From CAWKPF01 sp963851415 (lineage in GTDB: Bacteria; Acidobacteriota; Thermoanaerobaculia; Multivoradales; Multivoraceae): a stretch of 64,000 bases of DNA. The DNA is taken from the NCBI GenBank assembly GCA_963851415.1, contig CAWKPF010000003.1, positions 2,294,001 to 2,358,000 of the forward strand. Direction: 5' to 3'. The position numbers and the translations under genes are program-made. The notes beneath the pieces were generated by a model. It did not search any database and was not told where the DNA came from. It saw nothing but the letters and a program-made list of their open reading frames with translations. Positions within the stretch are counted from its first letter, which is position 1, and each line of letters begins with the position of its first letter. Positions 8,655-17,184 of the stretch are shown here, one piece after another.

Positions 8655-8668
8655 TTGACTCAGGTCAA
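8655..8668. promoter_or_regulatory. FNR/DNR-type box upstream of CbiX-like gene
   Basis: TTGAC-tcag-GTCAA is a perfect palindrome with the spacing of Crp/Fnr-family sites; the GAC/GTC half-sites are the DNR/NnrR-like variant of TTGAT-N4-ATCAA. It is 38 bp before the ATG at 8707. A TATGGT at 8692-8697 could be the -10 box, which would place the site near -42, the classical class II activator position. Confidence 0.55.
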
Positions 8669-8706
8669 GGCTCCCCAGGCCACGGACGAACTATGGTACA
8701 GGGACC

Positions 8707-9717
8707 ATGAAGTGGCTCCTGGCATCGCTCGCGCTGGTCGCGGGTTTGCACTCGAACGGGATCGACAGCGCCGCCGCGTCGTCCCAGGACGGCTTCGGCC
8801 TTCTGGTGATGGCTCATGGCGGGACCGAGGAGTGGAACCAGGCGGTCGAGGAGGCCGTCGAGGCGCTCGATCTCGACGCGCCAGCCGAGATCGCCTTCGG
8901 TATGGCTGATGCGCGCACCCTCCAGGCCGCGGTAAGCCGGCTCGAGCACGCCGGCGCGCGACGCATCGGCGTGGTGCGATTGATGATCAGCGGCGAGAGC
9001 TGGTTCGAGCGCACCCGGCAGATTCTGGGGGTCGAGCCGGGGGCTTCGGCGCGGGATGCGACGTCCACTGAACGGCCGGACGGTGCCTCGTCTCATCACG
9101 CCTCGTCCCGCGAGGCCTCACCTCATGGTTCCTCGCCGGACGAGGGTGCGGACGAGGGCGCCGGGGATTCCGGGCACCATCGACCCGAGCTCTGGCTGAT
9201 CGAGACCTCAGCCAGCTTCGCCTTCTCTCGCCAGGGTCTCTCCGAGGCCCCGGAGATGGATCGCATCCTCCTGGCGCGGGCACGGTCCTTGAGCACGGCT
9301 CCCCAGGAAGAGGACGTCTTGATCCTGGCTCATGGGCCGGGAGACGACCAAGAGAACGAGCGCTGGATCGCCGCGATTCGTGATCGCACTCACCTCGTCG
9401 CGGCCGAGCTGCCGGTGCGTCGCCTCGAGGTGATGACGCTGCGCGAGGACTGGACGGGCAAGCGGGCAGTAGCGGAGGAGATGATTCGCGAATTCGTCGA
9501 GCGGTCTGGTGCCGAGGGCGCGCGCGCCATCGTCATCCCATTCCGGGTGCAGGGCTTCGGTCCCTATGCAGAGGTGCTCGAGGGGCTCGTGTACGAGGCC
9601 GACGGTACCGGCCTGCTCCCCCACCCCGCAGTCACGCACTGGCTCGAACGCCAGGCCCGCGAGCTGCGCGCGGCGACCTTCGAGCCGCCCCTCAGCAAAC
9701 TCGGCACCGCACGCTAG
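8707..9717 (+). CDS. exported two-domain CbiX/sirohydrochlorin chelatase-like protein
   Basis: A 336-residue protein with an N-terminal signal peptide (about 1-25, ending near AAAS) and two CbiX-like domains. The first opens with GLLVMAHGGTEEWN, where AHG is the chelatase histidine motif; the second with DVLILAHGPGDD. A low-complexity Ser/His/Glu-rich linker at about 115-160 separates them. Cytoplasmic CbiX/SirB enzymes insert Co, Ni or Fe into sirohydrochlorin; an exported version may bind metal or tetrapyrrole in the periplasm rather than chelate in the biosynthetic path. No tetrapyrrole pathway gene is adjacent. The FNR-type box upstream suggests control by oxygen or nitric oxide. Confidence 0.75.
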   Translation: MKWLLASLALVAGLHSNGIDSAAASSQDGFGLLVMAHGGTEEWNQAVEEAVEALDLDAPAEIAFGMADARTLQAAVSRLEHAGARRIGVVRLMISGESWFERTRQILGVEPGASARDATSTERPDGASSHHASSREASPHGSSPDEGADEGAGDSGHHRPELWLIETSASFAFSRQGLSEAPEMDRILLARARSLSTAPQEEDVLILAHGPGDDQENERWIAAIRDRTHLVAAELPVRRLEVMTLREDWTGKRAVAEEMIREFVERSGAEGARAIVIPFRVQGFGPYAEVLEGLVYEADGTGLLPHPAVTHWLERQARELRAATFEPPLSKLGTAR

Positions 9718-9829
9718 CGGGCCAATGGTGAGTACCCTCTGGTCGAGGACACCGCTCTTTGCCCACCCGAGCTACTCGATGGCAAGAGCTAAAGCGAGCA
9801 GGCCTGCTTCACCCGCTGGTTGATCTCGC

Positions 9830-10216
9830 GCGACGTCATCCCCTTCGGATGAAGTGTAGTGAATCGCTTTTCCGGCCCTGAGCCTAGCGCGGCGCAGGAG
9901 TTGGTTCGAGAAGACACGGAGAGCCGCGCGAGCCGCCCCCGCACAGCGTTCCTCGTCGGGTCCTTCGGTCAAACGGCCCAGGAAGAGCACAAGGAACCTC
10001 GAGGCGCCCCATTTCCTCGACTCTGAACACAGCTCCGCCAGCGAACGACCCGCCCTGGCTCCGGCTCAGCCCTCCACCGCCTCGGAGACGAGCTCCCCCG
10101 CCCCCGAGGCGCCCGAGACAACCGCACGGCCTCCTTGAGGCCCCAGTCCCAACCCCTCCAGCAGCCGCCTCAGCGAAGACACCTCCACCACGAAGGCCAC
10201 GATCCTCATCTCGCCC
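9830..10216 (-). mobile_element. IS91-like element 3' end (transposase C-terminus plus terminus)
   Basis: The minus strand reads MRIVAFVVEVSSLRRLLEGL through GELVSEAVEG to a TGA at 10066-10068, then about 200 bp of non-coding IS sequence. The latter contains cgcgctaggctc, matching the conserved end near 11640 and 14046, followed by a diverged gcgattcactacac terminus. The right end fuses to an lhr helicase fragment. The 110 bp between the chelatase stop and this remnant holds nothing recognisable. Confidence 0.75.
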
Positions 10217-11155
10217 TCGCCACGGATCCCGGCGACTTGACCAGGACCACCAGATCGACTGCACCCATGTCGATCCCGAGCTCGAGCGAAGAGGTGGCCA
10301 CGATGCCGCGCAGGTTTCCCGCCTTGAGAGCATCCTCGATCTCCGCCCGCTTCGTGCGCGAAACCGAACCGTGATGCGAGCGAACCGGTTCGGCCTCGGC
10401 GTTGCCCTCTACGAGCGCGAGGTCGCCGTCCGCCTCTTCCGACTCGGCTCGGCGTTCGTGCCAGAGCTCGTTGAGCCGTTGTGCGAGGCGCTCACAGAGG
10501 CCCCGACTGTTGGTGAAGATGATGGTCGAGCGATGCTCCTCGATCAGATCGAGCAGCGGGGGATCGATGCTCGGCCACAGGCCCTGCTCACGCGGCGCGA
10601 CAGGCTCGATCGGCTCGAAGATCGAGCCCCCTCGAGGCGGGGCCACCTGTGGCGGATTCTCCATATCGGGCACCGGAACCACGATCTGGAGAGACACGTG
10701 AGCCGGCTCCGAGGCGGCGACGATCGACACGGGCCGATCTCCGCCGAGAAAGCACGCCGCCTCTTCGGGCGGATCGACCGTGGCCGAGAGACCGATTCGT
10801 TGGGGTCCGTCGTTCGCCAGCTGCGGCTCCTCGTCGTCGTGCCCACCCAGGGTGAGCTCGCTCAAGCGCTCGAGGGAGAGAGCCAGATGGGCCCCTCGTT
10901 TGCTCGGCGCCACGGCGTGGATCTCGTCGATGATCACGTATGGACCGTGCGCAGAGTCTCGGCGGCGCGCGAGCCGAGCAGCAGGAACAGAGACTCGGGA
11001 GTGGTGGCCATGATCTCGCCGGGCTCGCGCTGCTGCCGTCGACGATCGGCGGCGGGAGTGTCGCCGGTCCGCACATCGACCCGCGGCACCCGAACGGCGT
11101 GCTCCAACTGCTGGGCCGCCTGCTGAATGCCGACCAGCGGAGCGCGCAGGCACCC
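10217..11155 (-). pseudogene. lhr: Lhr-type superfamily II helicase, internal fragment, frameshifted
   Basis: The upstream part reads RAPLVGIQQAAQQLEHAVRV, then VDVRTGDTPAADRRR and EIMATTPESLFLLLGS. A frameshift near 10935 then leads into VIIDEIHAVAPSKRGAHLAL (DEIH box), QRIGLSATVDPPEE (motif III), IIFTNSRGLCERLAQRLN, HHGSVSRTKRAEIEDALKAG, TSSLELGIDMGAVDLVV and SPGSVAR. The order and motifs are those of Lhr large helicase-related proteins. Walker A is missing on one side and the GRAGR motif VI on the other, both ends meeting IS91-type sequence, so it is non-functional. Confidence 0.82.
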
Positions 11156-11251
11156 CTCCCGCGGGCGGCGGTCTCGACGGCGCAGCGGCGGCATGCAACA
11201 TCTCCCCACCGAAGAGAGAAGACGCGAACAGGTCCCGGCACCTGACGTGGT

Positions 11252-11304
11252 GCGGCCACCGGCGGTCGAGCCGACGGCGAGAGCGGTCAGTGACGGGCGC
11301 AAGC
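11252..11304. repeat. 53-bp repeat shared with 40574-40626
   Basis: The two copies are identical apart from three substitutions and have the same orientation. Each lies next to an IS91-like scar (11365 onward; 40630 onward). About 100 bp to its left (11156-11251) is unassigned. Confidence 0.75.
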
Positions 11305-11364
11305 AAGCAAGGCCGAGCTAGATGCTCCGCCGATACTCCCCCAAGTCTCCTCGGCGTGACGCTC

Positions 11365-11711
11365 CTGGAAGGCCTGGGGTGGGTCCTCACGAGGCGGAGC
11401 CGTTGTCTCGGGCGCCGCCGGCCGAAGGGGAGCTGGTGTACGAGGCTGTGGACGGCTGATGTGGGGGCCAGGGCGGGTCGGTCTTGGCGGAGCTGTGCTC
11501 ACAGGCCGGGGATGGGGCCACAGAGGTCCCGTCGGCTCCTCCGAGGTCGTTGACGGCACGACCCGACGGGAAGATCGGTACGGCAAAGGCTCGCGGTGCC
11601 CCCAAACCATCCTCGAGCCGCCTCCTGTGCGGCGCTAGGCTCGATGTCTGGACAGCGAATTCCTACACGTCTCGAGCGTACGTGTTGGCGGACCCACCGT
11701 GCACACGACTG
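11365..11711 (+). mobile_element. IS91-like element 3' end
   Basis: Coding remnant from LLEGLG, after a one-base frameshift HEAEPLSRAPPAEGELVYEA and VDG, to a TGA at 11458-11460. The following 250 bp match the region after the 13676 copy, most strikingly a stretch at 11634-11691 identical to 14041-14097 (starting gcggcgctaggctcg). This shared end and the following ggacccaccgtgcac probably mark the element terminus. Confidence 0.78.
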
Positions 11712-11841
11712 CAGGGCGACCTTGCATGACTCGATTGGCGTTCCCTCTCGACCAATGAACGGCTCCAGCGCAACCTGGCTGGAGTCGTTCCTCGTGGGTC
11801 TGCCGAGAAGGGTGGCCGGTCAAGCAGTGCGAAGCAGCTCA

Positions 11842-11867
11842 GCTAGTGTCCCGTGCGGGACACTAGC
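11842..11867. repeat. perfect 26-bp palindrome
   Basis: gctagtgtcccg and its exact complement are separated by two bases. The same palindrome (centre ca instead of tg) recurs at 29140-29165 in the other R1 copy. Its form resembles two abutted insertion-sequence ends or a dimeric protein-binding site. Confidence 0.8.
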
Positions 11868-11878
11868 CTCTCAACCGG

Positions 11879-12012
11879 CGAGGCTGAGCCAGCCTCGGCG
11901 CTCTCGGGGTTGCCTCCGGCAGGAAGCCGCTGGGGCACCTCAGGCTGCGGGCCGTACCGCGGCTCCTTCCCCTCGTTTTCCCCTCGCCAAGAGGGGTGCC
12001 CCTTCGGCTTCG
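11879..12012 (-). repeat. 134-bp GC-rich structured repeat, copy B
   Basis: One of four copies (also 18671, 28995 and 39810). All share cacccctcttggcgagggg followed by aaaacgaggggaagg at one end and ctcaggctcg at the other, with a variable GC-rich middle. This copy belongs to the same subtype as 28995-29128. Confidence 0.75.
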
Positions 12013-12033
12013 TGTCGATCAGACTGGGTCCCG

Positions 12034-12333
12034 ATGAACAAAGTGAATCCACCGTCTGCTTCCACGCCGCTCCCCGGCAGGAAGTCAGAGCAATCTCCAC
12101 TCGACATACCGTTAGACGGAGCGGCCGCCTACCGCATCGTGGTCCAGGGCGTGATCGCTCCGGAGTGGAGCCGTCGTCTGGCCGGGCTGGCCATCTCGAC
12201 GACGGAAAGTGCCGGCAGCAGACAAGACAACGGAGAACACGCCCCCAATATCCATACAATTATTACCGACCAAGTTCGCTCACCCGATATTACAAGGAGC
12301 TATAACCAGAAGTTGTGTACAGAAGTGAGTTGA
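12034..12333 (+). pseudogene. small conserved hypothetical protein, 3'-truncated copy
   Basis: The first 62 codons (MNKVNPPSASTPL, YRIVVQGVIAPEWSRRLAGL) are nearly identical to the intact gene at 28632-28973. After TTESAG at 12220 the sequence becomes unrelated IS256 flank and the frame ends in about 35 random codons. It is a broken copy carried by block R1. Confidence 0.78.
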
Positions 12334-13675
12334 TCAGGCGGCGTATCCTGAGGTTGTTCAACGACCTCACACCTTCAGAAAAGGATGGATACGCCATGTC
12401 CGAGAGTAGCCCAGACCGCTTCCTGGCTCCAGCAGATCGTCGCACCGAGGATCCTCTGACCGATTGCCTGCGTTCGGGAGCCCAGCAGTTGTTGCAGTCC
12501 GCGATCGAGGCCGAGGTCTCGTCGCTGCTGTCGCAGTACCAGGACGACACTCTGGAGAACGGTCTCCAGCGAGTGGTGAGAAACGGCCATCTCCCCGAGC
12601 GCACGATCCAGACCGGTCTCGGGGACGTGTCGGTGAAGGTCCCTCGAGTCCGCGACCGAGGAAGTGGCGAGGTGACGTTTCATTCGAAGCTCGTTCCTCC
12701 GTACCTTCGTCGAGCGAAGTCGGTGGAAGAGCTCTTGCCGTGGCTGTACTTGAAGGGGATCTCTACGGGGGACTTCGGCGAAACTCTCGCTGCCCTTCTC
12801 GGGCCGGAGGCGGCCGGGCTCTCCGCCAGTACGATCAGCCGGTTGAAGAAGGACTGGCTGCACGAGTACCACGAGTGGCGTCGGCGCGATCTCTCCAGGA
12901 AGCGCTACGTGTACGTGTGGGCCGACGGTATCTACTGCACGGCGCGGATGGAGGACTCCAAGCTCTGCCTGCTGGTGCTGATCGGTTGTGATGAAACGGG
13001 CAAGAAGGAGCTCCTGGCGGTCGAGGACGGATATCGGGAGAGTACGCAGTCCTGGAGGGAGCTGCTGCTGGATCTCAAACGCCGAGGGCTAAGTGAGTCG
13101 CCGAAGCTCGCGATCGGCGACGGCAGCCTGGGATTCTGGAAGGCCCTTACCGAGGTCCATCCCGCTACTCGCGCACAACGCTGCTGGATGCACAAGACGG
13201 GCAATGTCTTGAACTACCTGCCCAAGAGCGTCCAGGGGAAGGCGAAGAAGGCGGTCCAAGAGATCTGGATGGCCGACACCCGGGAGAGGGCTCACGAGGC
13301 GTTCGACTCCTTCGTCGAGACCTACCAGGCGAAGTACCCCAAGGCCACTCTCTGCCTCCAAAAGGACCACGATGAGTTGCTCGCCTTCTACGACTTCCCG
13401 GCCGAGCAGTGGCCACATCTGAGGACCACCAATCCGGTTGAGTCCACCTTCGCCACCGTGCGGCTTCGCACCGCAAAGACCCGAGGTTGTCTCTCGAGGG
13501 AGACCACGCTCACCATGGTCTTCAGACTCGTTCAGTCAGCTCAGAAACGATGGCGACGTCTTCGAGGATTCAAGCACCTCGCTGAGGTCGTCCGAGGAGT
13601 TCAGTTCGTCAACGGAGAACACCCTGAAACCCGCGCCGCCTGACTCGACTCATCCACAACATTTGACAATAGCTC
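12297..13675 (+). mobile_element. IS256-family insertion sequence
   Basis: Imperfect terminal inverted repeats can be seen: left gagctataaccagaagttg at 12297 and right the complement of gagctattgtcaaatgttg ending at 13675. They agree at gagctat and gttgtg. The element encodes one intact transposase. The flanking bases (attacaag on the left, aggtctac on the right) are not an 8-9 bp target duplication, so the surroundings were rearranged after insertion. The right flank is inside the IS91-like transposase at its recurrent breakpoint. Confidence 0.8.
12396..13643 (+). CDS. IS256-family transposase (mutator type), intact
   Basis: A 415-residue DDE transposase. The aspartates lie in YVYVWADGIYC (about residue 175) and LAIGDGSLGFW (about 240), and the glutamate in RTTNPVESTFATVRLRT (about 350). 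A conserved C-terminal arginine-rich segment (RLVQSAQKRWRRLRGF) follows. The start ATG at 12396 has AAGGATGG upstream. The frame is uninterrupted, so it is the only apparently active mobile gene in the window. Confidence 0.93.
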   Translation: MSESSPDRFLAPADRRTEDPLTDCLRSGAQQLLQSAIEAEVSSLLSQYQDDTLENGLQRVVRNGHLPERTIQTGLGDVSVKVPRVRDRGSGEVTFHSKLVPPYLRRAKSVEELLPWLYLKGISTGDFGETLAALLGPEAAGLSASTISRLKKDWLHEYHEWRRRDLSRKRYVYVWADGIYCTARMEDSKLCLLVLIGCDETGKKELLAVEDGYRESTQSWRELLLDLKRRGLSESPKLAIGDGSLGFWKALTEVHPATRAQRCWMHKTGNVLNYLPKSVQGKAKKAVQEIWMADTRERAHEAFDSFVETYQAKYPKATLCLQKDHDELLAFYDFPAEQWPHLRTTNPVESTFATVRLRTAKTRGCLSRETTLTMVFRLVQSAQKRWRRLRGFKHLAEVVRGVQFVNGEHPETRAA

Positions 13676-14126
13676 AGGTCTACGAGGTGGACCCGTTGTT
13701 GTGCCGGTACTGCGGTGCGCAGATGAGGATCGTGGCCTTCGTGGTGGAGGTGTCTTCGCTGCAACGGTTGCTAGAGGGTCTCGGGATGGGTGCTCAGGAG
13801 GCGGAGCCGTTGTCGCGGGCGCCTCCGGGGGCGGGGGAGCGGGTGTACGAGGCGGTGGAGGGCTGAGCCGGGGCCAGCGCCGGTCGGTTCCTGGCGGAGC
13901 TGTACTCGAGTCGGGGAATGGAGCCCCCCTCGAGGTTGCTCAGCTCCTCCGGGTCCGTGGACGGCAGGACTCGACGAGTCGAGCTGTGCGGGAGCGGCTT
14001 GCGGGGCTCTCCGAGTCGTCTCGAACCGCCTCCTGCGCGGCGCTAGGCTCGATGTCTGGACAGCGAATTCCTACACGTCTCGAGCGTACGTGTTGGCTGC
14101 CGCCGGACCCACCGTGCACACGACTG
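13676..14126 (+). mobile_element. IS91-like element, transposase C-terminus and terminus
   Basis: Reads VYEVDPLLCRYCGAQMRIVA then SSLQRLLEGLGMGAQEAEPL to a TGA at 13864-13866. C-x2-C is the C-terminal zinc-binding pair of IS91/IS801 transposases. About 260 bp of non-coding element follow, ending in the stretch shared with 11634-11711 (with a 6-base insertion at about 14098). IS256 abuts the left end exactly at the VYEVDP codons. Bases 14127-14195 contain nothing recognisable. Confidence 0.82.
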
Positions 14127-14195
14127 CCGCCTCATCTTTCTTGTTCTTCTCAGTGCGACGATTCCAGGAGAACTTCCCCCCACTCATGATCCGGC

Positions 14196-14816
14196 TCATG
14201 ACGCCGTCTCGGTCTTTTGGCGTCGATCGAACCTCCGGACCACCCCACCGGTGAATGGGTAGGTGAACCACAGCGCCGCGCCGAGCCGCGGGTCGAAAAG
14301 CGCGAGGAGACACGAACCAGCCGCGGTCGCCAGGATCAACACCATCGCCCGGCTGATCCCGTGCGGGCGTAACGTTTCGCCATCGGTGATGCGGCTCCGG
14401 TCGGATACCTGCCACATTCTCCCGAGGGCGATGCCCGCCACCACGTAGCTCGCCGAAAAAACAACGACCGACAGCAGCTGCTCCGGGTGCTCGGCGAGCA
14501 ACGACGAGGGAAATGGGATGAACGACACCGCACCGAGGAACACGAAATTCCACAACAGGAAGCTGCGGGTGCGGGTGTCGCCGTCGGCGAGCAGGTCGTG
14601 GTGCACCGTCCACAGCCGGCACAGAATGGCGAAACTCAGCAGCCACGACGCGAAACGCGGCAGCTGATCGACGAGGCTGGCCGCGAAGACCGACGGGTCG
14701 GAATGCGACCCCACATCCGGGAGGCGGAGGTTGAGCACCAGCAGCGTCATGGCGATGGCGAAGACGCCGTCGCTCAAATCGCTGATCCGGCCGGGGTCAA
14801 AGGTCGTCTGCTTCAT
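14196..14816 (-). CDS. TMEM175-family potassium channel protein (DUF1211)
   Basis: A 206-residue inner-membrane protein with five to six membrane segments. Near residue 15 it carries LSDGVFAIAMTLLVLNLRLP, the signature of bacterial TMEM175 channels (consensus FSDGVFAIAxTLLVLDI); the usual Phe is Leu here. Family members form potassium-selective channels without a P-loop filter. It stands alone between an IS91-like end and a broken outer-membrane protein gene. The downstream sequence to 14130 shows no clear terminator. Confidence 0.85.
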   Translation of the reverse strand: MKQTTFDPGRISDLSDGVFAIAMTLLVLNLRLPDVGSHSDPSVFAASLVDQLPRFASWLLSFAILCRLWTVHHDLLADGDTRTRSFLLWNFVFLGAVSFIPFPSSLLAEHPEQLLSVVVFSASYVVAGIALGRMWQVSDRSRITDGETLRPHGISRAMVLILATAAGSCLLALFDPRLGAALWFTYPFTGGVVRRFDRRQKTETAS

Positions 14817-14881
14817 TCATCGACCTCGAAGGATCTCCGACCGGCGATCCGGTGCGGGCTGACTCGTTGTGCCACCATCAC

Positions 14882-15284
14882 TCACCAATCCGGATCCTTC
14901 CGACATTTCCCGAGACAGAGGAACTTCAGCTGCTTGGTGAGGAAGATCGCGCCGATCTCGAAGCGCGGGCTGCCGGCGCCGCTGAAGCTGTCGCCGTAAC
15001 TCGCAGCGACAATCACGCGCGGGCTCTCCCAGCGCACTCCCAGCCTCCACGTCGGCTCGGCGTAGGCCTCCCCCGTGGTGCCGAAGACCTCGCCGACGAT
15101 CGCGGACTGGGGAATGATCTTGTATACCGCGGCGCGACGAGTAGGTCATTCCCCACGCCGTCTCTCCGGTTCGGTCCTTGTCGAGGTTGACGAGAAACCC
15201 CTGCAGAAAGTCCCAGGTCACAGCCCCGTCGCGGAACGGGATCGTGTAGACGGCGTTCGCCCACCACGACTGGAAGTTGTCAGT
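14882..15284 (-). pseudogene. outer-membrane beta-barrel protein, C-terminal fragment, frameshifted
   Basis: Homologous to the genes at 15654-16472 and 23059-24048. It reads VTDNFQSWWANAVYTIPFRD, FLVNLDKDRTGETAWGMTYS, a one-base frameshift near 15133, then KIIPQSAIVGEVFGTTGEAY, LGVRWESPRVIVAASYGDS and a C-terminal FLTKQLKFLCLGKCRKDPDW. The N-terminal half with the signal peptide is missing. Upstream it meets unrelated AT-rich DNA at about 15285. Confidence 0.78.
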
Positions 15285-15653
15285 CACCTCACCCTCCTCC
15301 GCCAAAATAGATTGTTGTTTGGTACGGAGAGGTTGGAACAGCCTCACTTGTTTTACTGTCTTCTTCACAAGAGGACATCAACAAAACGATTCCCAAAAGT
15401 GGTAACAAGTTCTTTTTCACTTCAATTACTCAATCTATTTCATTAGCTAAATCTCATAACTCGGACGCCTGTCTCGATGTGAGCAGGCAATATAAATCCA
15501 GCTCAACAATGGAGACATTGAGGAGAATGCCATTGAGGTCACACAGGCGCGGTTCAGGCACTTGGCAGCTCGTCATCGCTGCCACTCGGTGTCTGGCTCG
15601 CTGACTATCGATGCCGAGCTTGGGGCGACCTGTCCGGGACCGGCCGCATGAGA
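15285..15653. other. AT-rich spacer without a recognisable gene
   Basis: About 370 bp. Its first 190 bp are clearly AT-rich compared with both neighbours and read like foreign intergenic DNA. No frame gives a credible protein, and I see no repeat or hairpin of note. It separates a broken and an intact copy of the same outer-membrane protein family. Confidence 0.5.
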
Positions 15654-16472
15654 CTAGCGCTTGCAACCGCCAAAGCAAAAGAGCGGATCGGTAAAGTAGA
15701 TGACACCGATTTCAAAGCCCGCCCCCCCGGAGCCGTCAAAGGCATCCGAGTAGGTCCCGGCCCAGATCCATTTCTTTCCTTCCCAGCGCACGCCAGCCCG
15801 ATAGCTTGGCGGTGCATAGGCCTCGCCGGTGGTGCCGAACACTTCGGCCACAATCGCCGACTGGGGGATCACATCGTAGATCGCGAGTCTTGAGGTGTAG
15901 GTAAAACCCCAGGCGGTTTCATCCGTGTCGCCCTGGTCGAGGTTCACCGTGAACCCGGGCATTACGTCGAGCAGGACGCGGTCATTATTCCAGCCATAGG
16001 TAGCGGTCAGTGTCGAAAAATAGGAATCAAAGGCTTGGGTGACCACCCCCTGTTCGAGATAGTCCGGGTTTAGGCCCGTTCCGATAAAGACGGAATAACC
16101 GGTGGTTTTTGCATCGTTCTCTGAGATTCGATATTTGGCGTAAAGCATGGTGGAGGTATGGGATTCCGTCGAGTCGCGAGGGTCGTCATAGTAGTGGACA
16201 AATTGCGCGTTTAACTCCAAGCCTTCCATGGCGGCGAGCACAAAGTAGTATTGAGAAAATTCCTCACCGACCGTTAGGACCTGAGTGGACACGCCATGCG
16301 GCGCCGTCCACTGGTTGTCTCCCATAAACTGCTGTGCCTGCGCGGGCGCCACCAGGGCCAGCATTGAAAAAGCACCGATTAGCCACCCGCCAAACCGGGC
16401 TGGCGTGATGTTTGGGAAAGAAATTTTAAGCACGTTGGTTGCCCTCGTTTCGGGTTTGTCTGTGATCTTCAT
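15654..16472 (-). CDS. outer-membrane beta-barrel protein (GDNQWTAPHG family)
   Basis: A 272-residue protein with a long N-terminal signal (cleavage about residue 46, PAQAQQ), then QQFMGDNQWTAPHGVSTQVL. Alternating hydrophobic strands follow, including VNLDQGDTDETAWGFTYTS, PQSAIVAEVFGTTGEAY and GAGFEIGVIYFTD. It resembles an outer-membrane channel, but I cannot name the family. Two relatives occur in the window (14882 fragment; N-terminal part of 23059-24048), so the family is repeatedly sampled by the island. The ATG at 16472 lacks a clear ribosome-binding site. Confidence 0.7.
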   Translation of the reverse strand: MKITDKPETRATNVLKISFPNITPARFGGWLIGAFSMLALVAPAQAQQFMGDNQWTAPHGVSTQVLTVGEEFSQYYFVLAAMEGLELNAQFVHYYDDPRDSTESHTSTMLYAKYRISENDAKTTGYSVFIGTGLNPDYLEQGVVTQAFDSYFSTLTATYGWNNDRVLLDVMPGFTVNLDQGDTDETAWGFTYTSRLAIYDVIPQSAIVAEVFGTTGEAYAPPSYRAGVRWEGKKWIWAGTYSDAFDGSGGAGFEIGVIYFTDPLFCFGGCKR

Positions 16473-16609
16473 TTCAAATCAAAATGCTGTTCTTAACTAA
16501 GCTAATTGTGCGCTGGTTCCTAAAGAGCCTCTCGTAATGCTTTCAATCTGCTTGTTGTATAGGATCCTGCAGCCCGCCTTCGATGTCTTTCGCGAGAGTC
16601 CCGATTCAT

Positions 16610-17127
16610 TCACAACCCGGGTTCCGGGCGGGTAATCGTGTAGCCGATCATGATTCCAACGAGAATTGTGACAGCCACGACGAACATCTGAAGAAACTGC
16701 TGAGCGCCCAACATCAACTCCCCGCCCGCCATGGCGAAGAGACCGCGAAATCCAATACTGCCACTGACCAGCAGGACAATGGCGGGAATGAGTACGATCG
16801 AGCTCGGTCGCCCCGTCTTCCTGCCCCAGAGATTGGCGACGACCACCGCAATGATGGTACCACCAGATTCCCCAGGTTACTGTCGAGGAGTGCACTCCCG
16901 GCCAAAATCCCCAGGTAGGTAATGCCACACACCAGAGCGGCCCAGGGAAGATCACGGCGTGAGGTTTGGAACGAGAGGCACAGCCCTACGATGAGGAGAG
17001 GAACGAGCAGCCACATCCAAACCGATTCGACCGGATTCGCGGGCCCTATTGCTGCCAATGGAATGAGAACACCTGCAGCGATGACCCCAAGCGATCCGCC
17101 CGCGACCTGCTTGAACAGGCAGATCAA
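16610..17127 (-). pseudogene. ThrE-like threonine/serine exporter, C-terminal fragment, frameshifted
   Basis: Reads ICLFKQVAGGSLGVIAAG, GLCLSFQTSRRDLPWAAL, LAGSALLDSNLGNLV, then a one-base frameshift at about 16862, then VVVANLWGRKTGRPSSIVLI and the C-terminal VGIMIGYTITRPEPGL. It is clearly homologous to the intact gene at 25559-26794 but lacks the N-terminal soluble part. The upstream break is next to the 3' end and terminator of the C45 hydrolase gene. The 100 bp downstream (16497-16609) hold nothing identifiable. Confidence 0.83.
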
Positions 17128-17152
17128 TTGGGAAACGACTGGATCTCTGGTT

Positions 17153-17171
17153 CGGGCGCGAAAGGCGCCCG
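17153..17171 (-). terminator. GC-rich hairpin after C45 hydrolase gene
   Basis: cgggcgc and its complement with a five-base loop lie 14 bases beyond the stop codon at 17185. No T-run follows, so it is only a candidate terminator. Confidence 0.45.
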
Positions 17172-17184
17172 GACCCCTTGATGA

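Larger units (their letters stand above)
11711..12220 (+). repeat. inverted block R1, copy 1
   Basis: About 510 bp matching the reverse complement of 28796-29296. Both start at cagggcgaccttgcatgac and both end inside the small gene at the codons for TTESAG. The block holds a 26-bp palindrome, a GC-rich structured repeat and the 5' part of a small protein gene. Copy 1 joins an IS91-like end on its left and IS256 flank on its right. Confidence 0.88.

Noticed and set aside
12290..13685. Target-site duplication for the IS256 element
   Set aside because: The bases flanking the inverted repeats on the two sides do not match over 8-9 positions.
15454..15678. A 74-codon gene in the AT-rich spacer
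   Set aside because: No ribosome-binding site, no hydrophobic or domain pattern, and it overlaps the 3' end of the neighbouring barrel gene.
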